Source: CAZWVA01 sp964636885
Lineage (GTDB): Bacteria > Desulfobacterota_D > UBA1144 > Nemesobacterales > CSP1-2
Direction of reading: 5' to 3'
DNA: 64,000 nt
Assembly (NCBI GenBank): GCA_964636885.1
Contig: CAZWVA010000003.1
Span: 1-64,000 of the forward strand
The notes under the pieces: model-generated
The model's input: the letters and a program-made list of their open reading frames with translations, nothing else
Told to the model about the DNA's origin: nothing
The model's database searches: none
Part shown: piece after piece, positions 52,772 to 61,384 of the stretch
How the letters are laid out: every line of letters starts with the position of its first letter
Position numbering within the stretch: position 1 is the first letter of the stretch
Made by a program: the position numbers and the translations under genes

Positions 52772-53851
52772 TCAAATAAACCTTTCGATTCGCCTCCAAT
52801 AGGTTGTCACAAGAAAATCCAAACAGCCCTTCCCGATCCTTTCCAAGGGACCCTTTGTGAGGTCACCGGTAAAGGGAATAGGGCCATCGCTTAGAATCTC
52901 ACGATCCCGGATCCTTCTCTCCTTCTGTACGATTCGGCGCTTTTGGAGTATGAGAAGAGGATTCCGTATTATCCATAAGAGGGCTCTTAGCCATTCGCGA
53001 AACCATCCCTTCTCTATAACACCGATGAGCTGAAAGACCTCGTAAATAAAAAAAGCGGGAGAAAGGAGAAGGAGGGTTTTAAACTCGTAGTTTTTTAAAA
53101 TAAGCTGCCATCTGTTTCGGATCAGGCAGAAGACACGAACCCTTGAGCGATCTCCCCCCTCTCTCAGGGAAAGCCCTTCTGTTCCCTCCCTGTGGTAGCA
53201 AATAGCAGAGGGTACGGATAGGATCTCATGCCCTAGGGTCCTGGTTCTTAAACCAAAGTCGTGATCCTCATAGTTGAAAAAGAACGTCTCGTCGAAGGGA
53301 TCCCCTCTTCCCCATCTCTTCCTGTCTATGAGAAAACAGGCCGTAACCAGGGAGCCTATTTTTCTAATCTCCCCCGTTGACGTGCTTAGGGGCCGGTTTA
53401 CGTTGTGCAGGGTCATGAGTCCGAGGAAATGGCTATCTGCCCCGTCGTACTGGATTATATCTCTGTTCTTGGTGTATAGGACACGCGGCATGGCAACAGC
53501 CGCCCTGGGATTACCGTTTAGCGCCTCTATGAGTCTATCGGGGCAATCCGGGGCTAGACTGATATCGTTATCCATAAAGAGAATGAGGTCGCAGGATGAG
53601 GCTTTAAATCCCGCATTCCTTGCCGCCGCGGGTCCCAGGTTCTTACTTAGTTGAATCACCTTAACGGTGGGAAATCGGTTCCTAACGATTTCAAGACCCC
53701 TGTCATTAGAGGCGTTATCGATTAGAAGGATCTCCTCAAACCTTTCCTTTTGAGTAAAAACGGATCCAAGTGATTCCTCGAGATAGCGTTCCCCATTATA
53801 ATTCACCATACAGAGCGTAAGGCGGTAAGGCGGGTGTCTCTCCACGCTCAT
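52772..53851 (-). CDS. GT2-family glycosyltransferase (rhamnosyltransferase-like)
   Basis: 359-aa GT-A enzyme: TLCMVNYNGERYLEESLGSVFTQ, LLIDNASNDRG, LGPAAARNAGFKASSCDLILFMDNDISL (DND metal motif), acceptor region FDETFFFNYEDHDFGLRTR, and a hydrophobic C-terminal part with an amphipathic helix. This is a complete enzyme, in contrast to the split copy downstream. It is the first gene of the minus-strand polysaccharide cluster, 48 bases before the flippase gene. ATG start. Confidence 0.87.
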   Translation of the reverse strand: MSVERHPPYRLTLCMVNYNGERYLEESLGSVFTQKERFEEILLIDNASNDRGLEIVRNRFPTVKVIQLSKNLGPAAARNAGFKASSCDLILFMDNDISLAPDCPDRLIEALNGNPRAAVAMPRVLYTKNRDIIQYDGADSHFLGLMTLHNVNRPLSTSTGEIRKIGSLVTACFLIDRKRWGRGDPFDETFFFNYEDHDFGLRTRTLGHEILSVPSAICYHREGTEGLSLREGGDRSRVRVFCLIRNRWQLILKNYEFKTLLLLSPAFFIYEVFQLIGVIEKGWFREWLRALLWIIRNPLLILQKRRIVQKERRIRDREILSDGPIPFTGDLTKGPLERIGKGCLDFLVTTYWRRIERFI

Positions 53852-54202
53852 AGTCTAATCCTAACGGCTTTTTCTGTATTTAGGTGGAATTTCCGAACCC
53901 TCAGGGCCTAAAGGGTCTATGGTTTTCTGTAACTCGCTTTTGGATTTTCTTAGTCCGATTAGGTGGGTGATTTGGGGACCCTTACCGAAACGTCACATTA
54001 AAGCTTCCGCACCTCATTTACAGGATGATAAGTGATAAGAGGGTATCAGTTCTTTAAACTAGGATACTATACCTCAAAAATCAATACGACTTATGTCTTA
54101 TATTTAGGTAAGAAAAGTATTAACCTGGAAAAACGTATTAAAACTTTAGACCTAAAACTAAAACAAAGCCGCCCCTTTGACTTAAGGGACTTACGTTCGG
54201 AT
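53852..54202. other. intergenic region upstream of the polysaccharide cluster
   Basis: About 350 bases between the phoR stop and the first glycosyltransferase gene. It contains an AT-rich patch (about 54030-54170) in which the cluster promoter probably lies, but no hexamer pair fits well enough to call. A 100-codon plus-strand frame begins at 54032 and runs into phoR; it has no Shine-Dalgarno and is not accepted. Confidence 0.4.
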
Positions 54203-55963
54203 CTAAGCCGGGAGGGTGATTATAAAGCGGCTTCCCTTTCCGACCTCGCTTTCAACCTCTATTTTCCCGCCGTGCATTATTACGACGTGTTTTACTATAC
54301 TAAGACCCAGTCCTGTGCCGCCGATCTTCCTTGAGCGTGTTTTATCCACCCTGTAGAACCTTTCAAAGATCCTGGGCAGGTGCTCCTTTGGAATCCCGAT
54401 CCCCGTATCAAAGACCTCAATCCTGAGGTGTGAATCGGCATGGGTGATATGAATTCCTATGGCGCCTTCTTCCGGAGTGTATTTAACGGCGTTATCTACG
54501 AGATTTATAAACATCTGTTCCAAGAGAAAACCGTCTCCCTTAAAAGGAGGCAGATTCTCATTTATATCTATAGAGACCCGGAGGTCCTTTTCTTCTATCC
54601 TGCTCCTTAATGGTTCAAGGGACGAGTATACGATTTCCTTAAGGTCGACCTCTTCGAAGACGGTTTTAGCATCTTCTCCCCTTTGTGTGCTTTTTCTTTC
54701 GATCTCGGATAATAAAAGGAGGTCTGACACTATGTTTATGAGTCTATCGGTGTGCCTTCTTATTATACTGAGAAAATGCCTTCTTTCCTCCGGGTTTTCA
54801 TACGCTCCTTCTTCCAGCGTTTCAACATAGCCCTTTACCGCCGTAAGCGGGGTTCTTAGCTCATGTGAAACGTTTGCAACTATATCGGCCTTTATCTGTT
54901 CCAGTCTTTTAAACTCTGTGATGTCAAACATCACGAGTATCGTCTCTTTGGAATCCAGCGGGATGCCGCTTACAAGGTAGCGTTTCTCGGTAGGATAGAA
55001 GAGGGAAACCTCCCTTTTCTCGGCTACCCGGTTTTTCGTCACTCTTTCTATTAACCCTATTATCTCTCTATTTCTTAAGACCTCCCAATACGGTCTTCCG
55101 ACGTGGGAACCCTTTATCCCAATCATGTCTTTTAGGGCGTGGTTCATGAGGATGACATTGCCATCATCTGCTACGACCATTACCCCTTCGCTCATAGCTA
55201 TTAGAACGGCTTCAAGCTGGCTCTTCTCAATAGAAACCCGCTTGAATAGCTCCCCCAGTCTCTCGACCATCTTGCTTAGGGCGAGATTTAGCTTTCCGAT
55301 CTCCCCCTTCTTATCCGAGATTGGGATACTTACATTGAAATTCCCACTTGCGATCTCTTCGGATAGGCGGATGGCCTTTTCAAGCGATCTTGTAAACGTC
55401 TTAGAGGAAACAAGGGAGAGGAGAAGCGCAAAAAGCATAAGGATTAAACCGAGGTATATCACTTGTAACCTTATTGAAAGGAGTTCCTCTTCGACCGAAC
55501 TAAGCGGAAGGGCCGTGCGAACTACGGCTTTGGTTTCTCCTCTTTCGTCTCTTATGGGAACCGCAACGTAAAGCATATCCCTTTTAAGAGTCGTGCTATA
55601 GCGCGTGCTTTCTCCGATTCCTTTAGAAACCGCGTCTTTTACCTCAGGTCTACCTGCATGGTTCTCCATTTCCTCGGGGTCTTTTTCCGAGTCACCAACT
55701 ACGGTTCCCTTCCTGTCAATTACCGTAATCCTCACACCTGCCTTTTTACCGAATCGAGAGGTTAGTGAGGCGATTTCTTCCCTTCTATCCCATGAAACGG
55801 TTTTAAGGACCTCTTGTAACAGATTGGCCGTGGTAAGTAGCCTCTCTTTTGTGAGTGATCTATCGTGGTTTTTTAGTTCGACGATTGTGAACGTAATGAA
55901 TAGGATTAGAACGAAGGATACAATTAAAAAACCGGAAAGAAACTGTCTCCAGAATACTCTCAA
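54203..55963 (-). CDS. phoR: PhoR-type sensor histidine kinase
   Basis: 586-aa inner-membrane kinase. TM1 (about 7-29), periplasmic Cache-like domain (30-165), TM2 (about 166-186), HAMP, PAS (about 245-340), HisKA with phospho-acceptor in NVSHELRTPL and HATPase with N box NLVDNAVKYTP and G boxes DTGIGIP and GGTGLGLSIV. The large periplasmic domain is unlike E. coli PhoR and like the PhoR/PnpS type of other phyla. It starts with TTG in a TTGA overlap with phoB. Phosphate sensing is inferred from the linked porin and Pho-box-like array. Confidence 0.85.
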   Translation of the reverse strand: MRVFWRQFLSGFLIVSFVLILFITFTIVELKNHDRSLTKERLLTTANLLQEVLKTVSWDRREEIASLTSRFGKKAGVRITVIDRKGTVVGDSEKDPEEMENHAGRPEVKDAVSKGIGESTRYSTTLKRDMLYVAVPIRDERGETKAVVRTALPLSSVEEELLSIRLQVIYLGLILMLFALLLSLVSSKTFTRSLEKAIRLSEEIASGNFNVSIPISDKKGEIGKLNLALSKMVERLGELFKRVSIEKSQLEAVLIAMSEGVMVVADDGNVILMNHALKDMIGIKGSHVGRPYWEVLRNREIIGLIERVTKNRVAEKREVSLFYPTEKRYLVSGIPLDSKETILVMFDITEFKRLEQIKADIVANVSHELRTPLTAVKGYVETLEEGAYENPEERRHFLSIIRRHTDRLINIVSDLLLLSEIERKSTQRGEDAKTVFEEVDLKEIVYSSLEPLRSRIEEKDLRVSIDINENLPPFKGDGFLLEQMFINLVDNAVKYTPEEGAIGIHITHADSHLRIEVFDTGIGIPKEHLPRIFERFYRVDKTRSRKIGGTGLGLSIVKHVVIMHGGKIEVESEVGKGSRFIITLPA

Positions 55964-56649
55964 ATCTCTAACTTGTAACCTATTCCCCGTATCGTTTTTA
56001 TCAGGTCCCCGGCCTTGCCGAGTTTCTCCCTTAGGTTTTTTATATGGACGTCAATGGTTCTATCATAAACCAGCTTGTCATCTCCCCAGAGCCTTTTCTT
56101 CTTAAGGAGTTGGTCCCTTGTAAATACCCTTCCCCTTCCCTCTGCAAGCACCTCGAGTATCTTGAATTCCGTTGTTGTAAGCTCTACCTTCTTCCCGTCA
56201 ACCGAGGCCTCGAATTTCTCGGTGTCAATTGAAAGGGGGCCGAGCTTTAAGGGCCTTTTTTCGTCTTCTCTTGTGGCTACCCTTCTCAGGATGGTTTTTA
56301 CCCTAGCTACGAGTTCCCTAGGACTAAAGGGCTTTACCATGTAGTCGTCTGCCCCGAGTTCGAGTCCGACCACGACGTCCGCTTCTGTAGCCTTTGCGGT
56401 AAGCATGATTATCGGCATCGATGCCGTACGACTTCTGCTTTTTAGGATCCTGCATATCTCGAGCCCGTCTATTCCGGGAAGCATTATGTCAAGAATGGTA
56501 AGGTCGGGCGTTACGGATTCTATATACGAGAGAAAGTCCCTGCCGTTATAAAACTCTTTTACCTTAAAACCCTCCCTCTTTAAGTGGTGGCTTACGAGTT
56601 CCACTATGTCTTCTTCATCGTCCACTACGGCTATTACACTATCAATCAT
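55960..56649 (-). CDS. phoB: PhoB-type response regulator
   Basis: 229-aa OmpR/PhoB-family transcription factor. The receiver has Asp10-Asp11, phosphoacceptor Asp54 in LTILDIMLPG, and LTAKA and KPFSPRELVAR. The C-terminal winged helix (about 130-229) ends with the recognition segment DRTIDVHIKNLREKLG. It should bind direct repeats about 11 bases apart, such as the array at 56725-56763. ATG start at 56649 with a promoter about 30 bases upstream; overlapped by phoR. Confidence 0.88.
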   Translation of the reverse strand: MIDSVIAVVDDEEDIVELVSHHLKREGFKVKEFYNGRDFLSYIESVTPDLTILDIMLPGIDGLEICRILKSRSRTASMPIIMLTAKATEADVVVGLELGADDYMVKPFSPRELVARVKTILRRVATREDEKRPLKLGPLSIDTEKFEASVDGKKVELTTTEFKILEVLAEGRGRVFTRDQLLKKKRLWGDDKLVYDRTIDVHIKNLREKLGKAGDLIKTIRGIGYKLEI

Positions 56650-56680
56650 ACCGTACCCGCTATGTTTGGTTTTAGAATAT

Positions 56681-56708
56681 ATTATAGATTCTGGCTATTT
56701 TGTTGCAA
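56681..56708 (-). promoter_or_regulatory. predicted promoter of phoB-phoR
   Basis: On the minus strand TTGCAA (56708-56703, 4/6), 16 bases of spacer and a perfect TATAAT (56686-56681). The Pho-box-like array begins 17 bases upstream of its -35 element, fitting an activated or autoregulated promoter. Confidence 0.55.
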
Positions 56709-56724
56709 TAGAACCCCTATATCC

Positions 56725-56763
56725 TTAATTAAACCTTAACATTTCTTTCATACGGAATTAATT
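56725..56763. promoter_or_regulatory. Pho-box-like array of four hexamers at 11-base period
   Basis: Hexamers TTAATT (56725), TTAACA (56736), TTCATA (56747) and TTAATT (56758) are each separated by exactly 5 bases. This spacing and TTAACA-like core match known PhoB/PhoP direct-repeat sites. A TATCAT -10 (56773-56778) follows 9 bases later towards the porin, with no normal -35, the arrangement expected of a PhoB-activated promoter. Confidence 0.6.
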
Positions 56764-56812
56764 TCCCCCCTATATCATTTCCTCCAAATCCAAAATTAAG
56801 GAGGGTGAAGTG

Positions 56813-58183
56813 ATGAAACCCATTATACGAGCGGTGATTGTCGGACTGCTCATCCCACCTCTTCTGGGAGTGAACTCTCAGGCACAATCCCGGAGCACTC
56901 AGATAGAAGCCCTAAAAAGACAGATGGAGGAAATCCAGAAGCAGAACCAGTGGCAAATAGAGGAGCTCCGTAAGAAGATCGAGGAGTTGGAGGCCCAAAA
57001 GGACGCTGACCAGAAGAGGATAGAGGAGCTAGCCGCCAAGAAGGAGGAGGAAGAAAAGGATGCCTGGTGGAAGAAGGTCGAGATAGGGTATAAGAAACCC
57101 GGAGACGGTTTCACTATTAAGTCCAAGGATGGACTCTTTTCACTAAGGACTAGGCTGCGAACCCAGGTCCAGTTCTCTATTAGTGACGCCGATGAGGAAA
57201 ATACGGAAACCGATTTTAACATAAGGAGGTTTAGGCTTTATTTTGACGGTAACGTCTTTACACCCTGGTTACTCTATTACATTCAAGCGAGTGCAGACAA
57301 CGATGGGAGTTTTACGCTAAGGGATGCCTATTTTGACTTTGCGTACAATACCATGTTCGTTCCAAGACCGGGTCAATTTAAGGTTCCCTTCAATAGGGAG
57401 GAGTTAACCTCGTCCTCTGAACTACAGCTTGTGGAGAGGTCGATCGTAAACGAGGAGTTTAGTTTCGCCCGTGATAGGGGAGCCGCGATTTACGGGGTAC
57501 TGGGGAATTACATCACCTATGGTGCGGGGGTATTTAACGGTGATGGAAGAAACGGTAGGAGCGTTGATTCTAATCTGCTGTATGCGGGCAGGATAATGTT
57601 CACCCCCTGTTGTGGGGAGTTGAAATACGCTAATTCCTCTTTCCCCGCGGGTGGGGATTACAAGATCGAGCCCAATTTTGGTGAGGACAAACCGCTCATC
57701 GCTATCGGTGTTTCTGCATTAGGGATCCCCGGGCTCCGTATCGATAGAAAAACCCCGGACAACAATATAGATGACAGATTCGCTGAGATTGGAACAGTGG
57801 ATGCGGATGTTTTTTCGGCCTCTGCCGATATTAATTTCAAGTACTCTGTTTTTAGCATGGAGGGGGAATTCGATTATAGACGTATATCTCCAGATGAGTC
57901 GGGCCTTCCTAAGGCCAATGACTATGGTGTAAGGGCACAGGCCGGTGTTTTTCTTCTTCCCCAATTCATCGAGGTCGCTGCCAGATACGCCCAGATCTGG
58001 TACGATACCGATGTGGAAGGAAGGGATACCAAATGGGAGCTCACACCCGGACTCAACTTCTACCTGTCAAAAAACCATAAGTATAAGATACAACTAAGCT
58101 ATTCATTCATACGAAACGAATTTACGGATAGCCAGGATATAGATGAAAACGTATTGAGAACCCAGTTCCAGGTCTATTTCTGA
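56813..58183 (+). CDS. phosphate-selective porin O/P-type outer-membrane protein
   Basis: 456 aa. Signal peptide (1-25), then a charged coiled coil (about 28-85, QIEALKRQMEEIQKQNQ...) that could form a trimeric periplasmic stalk, then a C-terminal beta-barrel (about 100-456) of the OprP/OprO family ending in aromatic residues (QFQVYF). ATG 56813 is 8 bases from AAGGAGG; a GTG one codon earlier is less well spaced. It is divergent from phoB, preceded by the Pho-box-like array and followed by a strong terminator. Expected to take up phosphate or polyphosphate under starvation. Confidence 0.85.
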   Translation: MKPIIRAVIVGLLIPPLLGVNSQAQSRSTQIEALKRQMEEIQKQNQWQIEELRKKIEELEAQKDADQKRIEELAAKKEEEEKDAWWKKVEIGYKKPGDGFTIKSKDGLFSLRTRLRTQVQFSISDADEENTETDFNIRRFRLYFDGNVFTPWLLYYIQASADNDGSFTLRDAYFDFAYNTMFVPRPGQFKVPFNREELTSSSELQLVERSIVNEEFSFARDRGAAIYGVLGNYITYGAGVFNGDGRNGRSVDSNLLYAGRIMFTPCCGELKYANSSFPAGGDYKIEPNFGEDKPLIAIGVSALGIPGLRIDRKTPDNNIDDRFAEIGTVDADVFSASADINFKYSVFSMEGEFDYRRISPDESGLPKANDYGVRAQAGVFLLPQFIEVAARYAQIWYDTDVEGRDTKWELTPGLNFYLSKNHKYKIQLSYSFIRNEFTDSQDIDENVLRTQFQVYF

Positions 58184-58210
58184 CCTTCTCATCCCTTCTC
58201 CTTGGCCTCA

Positions 58211-58248
58211 GGCCCGGCATAGACCCAACTATGCCGGGCCTTTTATTT
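58211..58248 (+). terminator. rho-independent terminator of the porin gene
   Basis: Perfect 12-bp stem GGCCCGGCATAG / CTATGCCGGGCC with loop ACCCAA and tail TTTTATTT, 27 bases after the porin stop. Confidence 0.92.
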
Positions 58249-58374
58249 AAGACTGACCTAGGGGAGAGGGTATAAAGGGATCCTACCTTTAAGCTTACTA
58301 TTGTGGAGAGGACGGCTCTTTGGCTTAGAGGGATTTGGTCTTTTTGGTTTGACTTAAGGTGAGTAAAAGGGCTA

Positions 58375-59112
58375 TCAGTTCGTCTTATGGGGTTGTCTTC
58401 CGTCCATTACTCCACCCACTACCAGTATGGATACGAGCCTTCCTATAACGTCTTTCGGTAATGTGCTTTTTTCTAAACCCTTAACCGTCTTTTCGATATC
58501 GTATTTAACCCTCTTTATAGTCGCCACCCCGTCTTCAATCACGGCATAAGAAGCCCTCGGATTAAAATCCCTCGGTTGTCCAACCGAACCCGGGTTTAGG
58601 GCGGTTGTTCTACCCAGGTATCTTATGAAGGGTTTATGGGAGTGGCCAACCAGTATAAAGTCGTATTTGTTCTCGAACTCGAATCCCGCTGTATCATCCA
58701 GGCTTAAATATCCGTACGTATGTCCCTGTGATCCGTGTGCCAAGTGGAAGGTTAGGCCATCAAGGGTGAAGCTATTATCAAGGGGAAGCCGTCTAAGAAA
58801 ACCAACCTCTTCGCTTCCAAGGAGACCCTCTCCCCATTCTCTGGTGATTATTGAGAGCCTGCTTAGTTCGCTGGAACACTGACATCCGATACCATAGGCC
58901 ATCGCATGGTCATGGTCTCCCCTAACCCCCCAGAACCTACCTTTATAGGACCTCATAAGGAACCTGATGCATTCCCTGGGATTGGGGCCGAAGTCCACCG
59001 CATCGCCAAGGAATATAAGGGAATCGTAGGTTTCTTTTGCCAAAATCGCCTCTAGTGCATACCAGTTTGCATGTATGTCTGAAAGTATCAGGATCTTCAT
59101 TCTGTATGACAT
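58375..59112 (-). CDS. metallophosphoesterase, YfcE/MJ0936-like
   Basis: 245-aa calcineurin-like phosphodiesterase. Metal ligands are in ILSDIHANWYALEAIL (D-x-H), FLGDAVDFGPNP (GD), GVRGDHDHAM (GDHDH variant of GNHD), HLAHGS and GHSHKPF. It could hydrolyse nucleotides or phosphodiesters. The start is ATG 59112 or, more in line with homologues (MKILILSDIHANW), ATG 59100; neither has a strong Shine-Dalgarno. It is convergent with the phosphate porin, but a Pho link is only positional. Confidence 0.85.
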   Translation of the reverse strand: MSYRMKILILSDIHANWYALEAILAKETYDSLIFLGDAVDFGPNPRECIRFLMRSYKGRFWGVRGDHDHAMAYGIGCQCSSELSRLSIITREWGEGLLGSEEVGFLRRLPLDNSFTLDGLTFHLAHGSQGHTYGYLSLDDTAGFEFENKYDFILVGHSHKPFIRYLGRTTALNPGSVGQPRDFNPRASYAVIEDGVATIKRVKYDIEKTVKGLEKSTLPKDVIGRLVSILVVGGVMDGRQPHKTN

Positions 59113-59314
59113 TCTAAGGCGGGTTTATTAAGCGGGTATTAAGAAAGGGTTAAGATTGCGTTAGAAAGTGGTAAGGGTTAAAAATCCTTTAATCGGGAAA
59201 CCGGATTTTGCCGTCTTAATCCATGGGCAATACTCAAAAACGGTTTAGAATACTGGCCGATTTTATGCGGCTTAAGAGCTATACCTGCAGAGAAAAAAGT
59301 TACAAAAAAACCCC

Positions 59315-59341
59315 TTGACAAAGATTTATAATTTATATAAA
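59315..59341 (+). promoter_or_regulatory. predicted promoter of the outer-membrane protein gene
   Basis: A perfect TTGACA (59315-59320) and TATAAA (59336-59341, 5/6) with a short 15-base spacer. The palindrome at 59343 begins one base later. Confidence 0.5.
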
Positions 59342-59342
59342 G

Positions 59343-59357
59343 TAAGGTCAGACCTTA
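59343..59357. promoter_or_regulatory. perfect palindromic operator candidate
   Basis: TAAGGTC-A-GACCTTA is a perfect 7-bp inverted repeat around a single central base, placed at the expected transcription start. The GGTC-N-GACC core resembles GntR/FadR-type sites, so repression by such a regulator is plausible. No candidate regulator is in the window. Confidence 0.55.
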
Positions 59358-59381
59358 AAAATCAAAAGGAGGTAAGGAGAG

Positions 59382-60935
59382 ATGAGTAAGGCCAAATGGC
59401 TTTTGCTATTCCTAGTGGCTATCTTCATGGCCATTCCGTCTTATGCAGTAGAGCTTTCTCTGGGTGGCTTTCCAAGCTATATGCGTACCCGAGCCCGTTT
59501 TATTAAGGATGCGACCTTTATCAGCTCTATAAGCGACGACCAGGCTAGGCTACTGGGGTTTAATGATGCGGATGACAATATCTTTTTTGTTGATACGAGG
59601 CTTCGTTTAACCCCTCAGTTGGTCCTTAGCGACGCCGTAACGATTAGGGCGCAGGTAGACGTTGTTGACAACATGATTTGGGGTGGCGCGACCTCCGCCC
59701 TTTTAGGGGGCCGTAGCACACTGGTAAATTCCTCTTTAACCACCGGTGACAGGTTCCGTGGGGCACTCCTTATAGGAGCGAATGCGATTGACAGGGGTAT
59801 AGGTGAATCCTTCGGAGTAGACGACGAGGTCCAGTTCTTTAATGTCCGTATGCTCCATGCCGACATCGTTCTCCCGGCTAATTTGGGATTTGTAAGAATA
59901 GGGCGCCAGCCATTTGACTGGGGTCTTGGAATCCTGGCAAACGGCGGTTGGGACCCGCTATCCGATCTCGGTTTTGTTCTAGACAGGTTCCTTTATCTTA
60001 AATCCTGGCCTATTGGTGGTGGAACCTTCACATTCGTGTTTGTTACCGATAGGTTTACCCAAGGTAACACCCTAATAACCGGAAACGGGGATGGATGGGA
60101 TGGTGGCGCAGCCGCTATCGTTTATAACCATCCCAACGTGTTTGGTGGCAACCTAACTATAGGAGCCTATGACTTCCCGTATATCCATCAGACCAATTTC
60201 CTTGGTACTGACCTAAACGTAGACTGGTTTAACCTCTATGCGGGTCTCATTGACTGGAAGAGCGATATGCTGAGACTCGTCGGCGAGGTACAGGGAGGCG
60301 TTGGAAAGATAAGCGGAACTGGTGCCGGCGATTTAGATATCACCGCTCATAACCTTCTCTGGGCCGTCCGCGCCGAGTACTATCCTGGATTCCCAGTGAA
60401 GAACATCTCGGCCGAGTTTGGCTGGGCAGGTGGTGATGATGGCAATGATCCTGATTTTACAGGAAACGTCATAGTCTTTAACCCCGCCTATAACGCCGAT
60501 AACCTTCTCTTTAAGCACATGATCCCGACTATATATCAGATAGAGGGTAGTGTAATAAACGCCTTCTATGCAAGGCTTTGGGGAACGGTAAAGCTTCTTG
60601 ACAACCTTTCATTCACACCTCAGGTCCTGGTTGCTTGGAACGAGGAAACAAGCGCCCCACTTGGCCCGGGTACCCAGGATGTAGACAGGTACATGGGAAC
60701 CGAGGTGGAAGGAACGTTTACGGTTAACGTCGTTCCCGGTGTCAATCTTGACCTTATAGGGAGCCTCGTGATCGCTGGCGACGGTTTAAAGGACCTTATA
60801 GAGCAGCAGGCTGCTACGAATGTCAACGCCGCGGTGCAAGGGGGTAACTTCGTACCGAGTGACTTTGATGCAGAGGACGTGGCCTGGGGGGTTCAGGCAA
60901 GGCTTTTGATCTACATAGATCAGTTCTTTAAGTAA
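59382..60935 (+). CDS. hypothetical outer-membrane beta-barrel protein
   Basis: 517 aa. Signal peptide MSKAKWLLLFLVAIFMAIPSYA (cleavage near 22), then alternating strands rich in Gly, Asn, Asp and aromatics (RTRARFIKDATF, DTRLRLTPQLVLSDAVTIRAQVDVVDNMIWG, RVGRQPFDWGLGIL-like IGRQPFDWGLGIL) ending in LLIYIDQFFK. No porin family is recognised, though IGRQPFDWG is seen in alginate- or TIGR-type barrels. Excellent AAGGAGG (59366-59372), promoter, palindromic operator and strong terminator suggest high, regulated expression. Confidence 0.75.
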   Translation: MSKAKWLLLFLVAIFMAIPSYAVELSLGGFPSYMRTRARFIKDATFISSISDDQARLLGFNDADDNIFFVDTRLRLTPQLVLSDAVTIRAQVDVVDNMIWGGATSALLGGRSTLVNSSLTTGDRFRGALLIGANAIDRGIGESFGVDDEVQFFNVRMLHADIVLPANLGFVRIGRQPFDWGLGILANGGWDPLSDLGFVLDRFLYLKSWPIGGGTFTFVFVTDRFTQGNTLITGNGDGWDGGAAAIVYNHPNVFGGNLTIGAYDFPYIHQTNFLGTDLNVDWFNLYAGLIDWKSDMLRLVGEVQGGVGKISGTGAGDLDITAHNLLWAVRAEYYPGFPVKNISAEFGWAGGDDGNDPDFTGNVIVFNPAYNADNLLFKHMIPTIYQIEGSVINAFYARLWGTVKLLDNLSFTPQVLVAWNEETSAPLGPGTQDVDRYMGTEVEGTFTVNVVPGVNLDLIGSLVIAGDGLKDLIEQQAATNVNAAVQGGNFVPSDFDAEDVAWGVQARLLIYIDQFFK

Positions 60936-60958
60936 GTAAATTATATAGATAAAAGAAT

Positions 60959-61000
60959 GAAGCGGGGATCTGGATGGGATTCCCCGCTTCTTTTATTTTT
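60959..61000 (+). terminator. rho-independent terminator of the outer-membrane protein gene
   Basis: Stem GAAGCGGGGA / TCCCCGCTTC (60959-60968 and 60981-60990) with a 12-base loop and tail TTTTATTTTT, 23 bases after the stop codon. Confidence 0.9.
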
Positions 61001-61094
61001 ATGACGGTTCCTTTACTGCCAGTTCCTTATGTTATACACGAATCAGGTAGTTATAATGGCTCGTTCGGAGAACAAGTCCATAGAAATAGAACAC

Positions 61095-61212
61095 GTAGGG
61101 TGCGTTTCCCAAACGCACCAAATAACCGTAACACCAGTTAATTGTATAGTTTTTATCCATATAGTAGGTTAATCCTTGCGATTGCCCATTGTAGGGTGAA
61201 CTAATTGGGCAA
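61095..61212. repeat. decayed short palindromic repeat elements with GTAGGGTG
   Basis: GTAGGGTG occurs at 61095-61102 and again at 61191-61198. The first copy opens a perfect 9-bp hairpin GGTGCGTTT-CCC-AAACGCACC (61099-61119). The second lies between arms TTGCCCA and TGGGCAA (61182-61188 and 61206-61212). GTAGGGTG-led hairpins of this kind are frequent dispersed elements in bacterial genomes. Two diverged copies here suggest old small mobile-element remnants in a gene-free stretch of about 220 bases. Confidence 0.5.
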
Positions 61213-61217
61213 CGACC

Positions 61218-61379
61218 TTAACTTCTCTTTAACACCCTGTCTATAATCCTTCTTAGCGATTCGAGCGATTGAACGCCATGGATGGGAAAATCCTCAAAGA
61301 TAAAGGTTGGAACTCCTGGGACGAGACCGTTATATTTTAACGATTCGATGACGAGCCTCTCTGTAATTCGTGTTGCCAA
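61218..61379 (-). pseudogene. C-terminal remnant of a DsbA-family thioredoxin-like gene
   Basis: A 53-codon minus-strand frame reads LATRITERLVIESLKYNGLVPGVPTF..., then IHGVQSLESLRRIIDRVLKRS. The GVPTF-plus-HG(A/V)Q pattern is that of the last helix-strand part of DsbA/FrnE-type proteins, including the cis-proline before Thr. The CxxC N-terminal part (about 150 residues) is missing, because purH ends at 61385 directly upstream. The frame has no Shine-Dalgarno. It is most simply a truncated, decayed gene; a very small peptide gene is unlikely. Confidence 0.55.
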
Positions 61380-61384
61380 AAAAA

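Noticed and set aside
54032..54334. Plus-strand frame of 100 codons overlapping the end of phoR
   Set aside because: No ribosome site, and its second half is only the antisense of phoR; codon use is not host-like.
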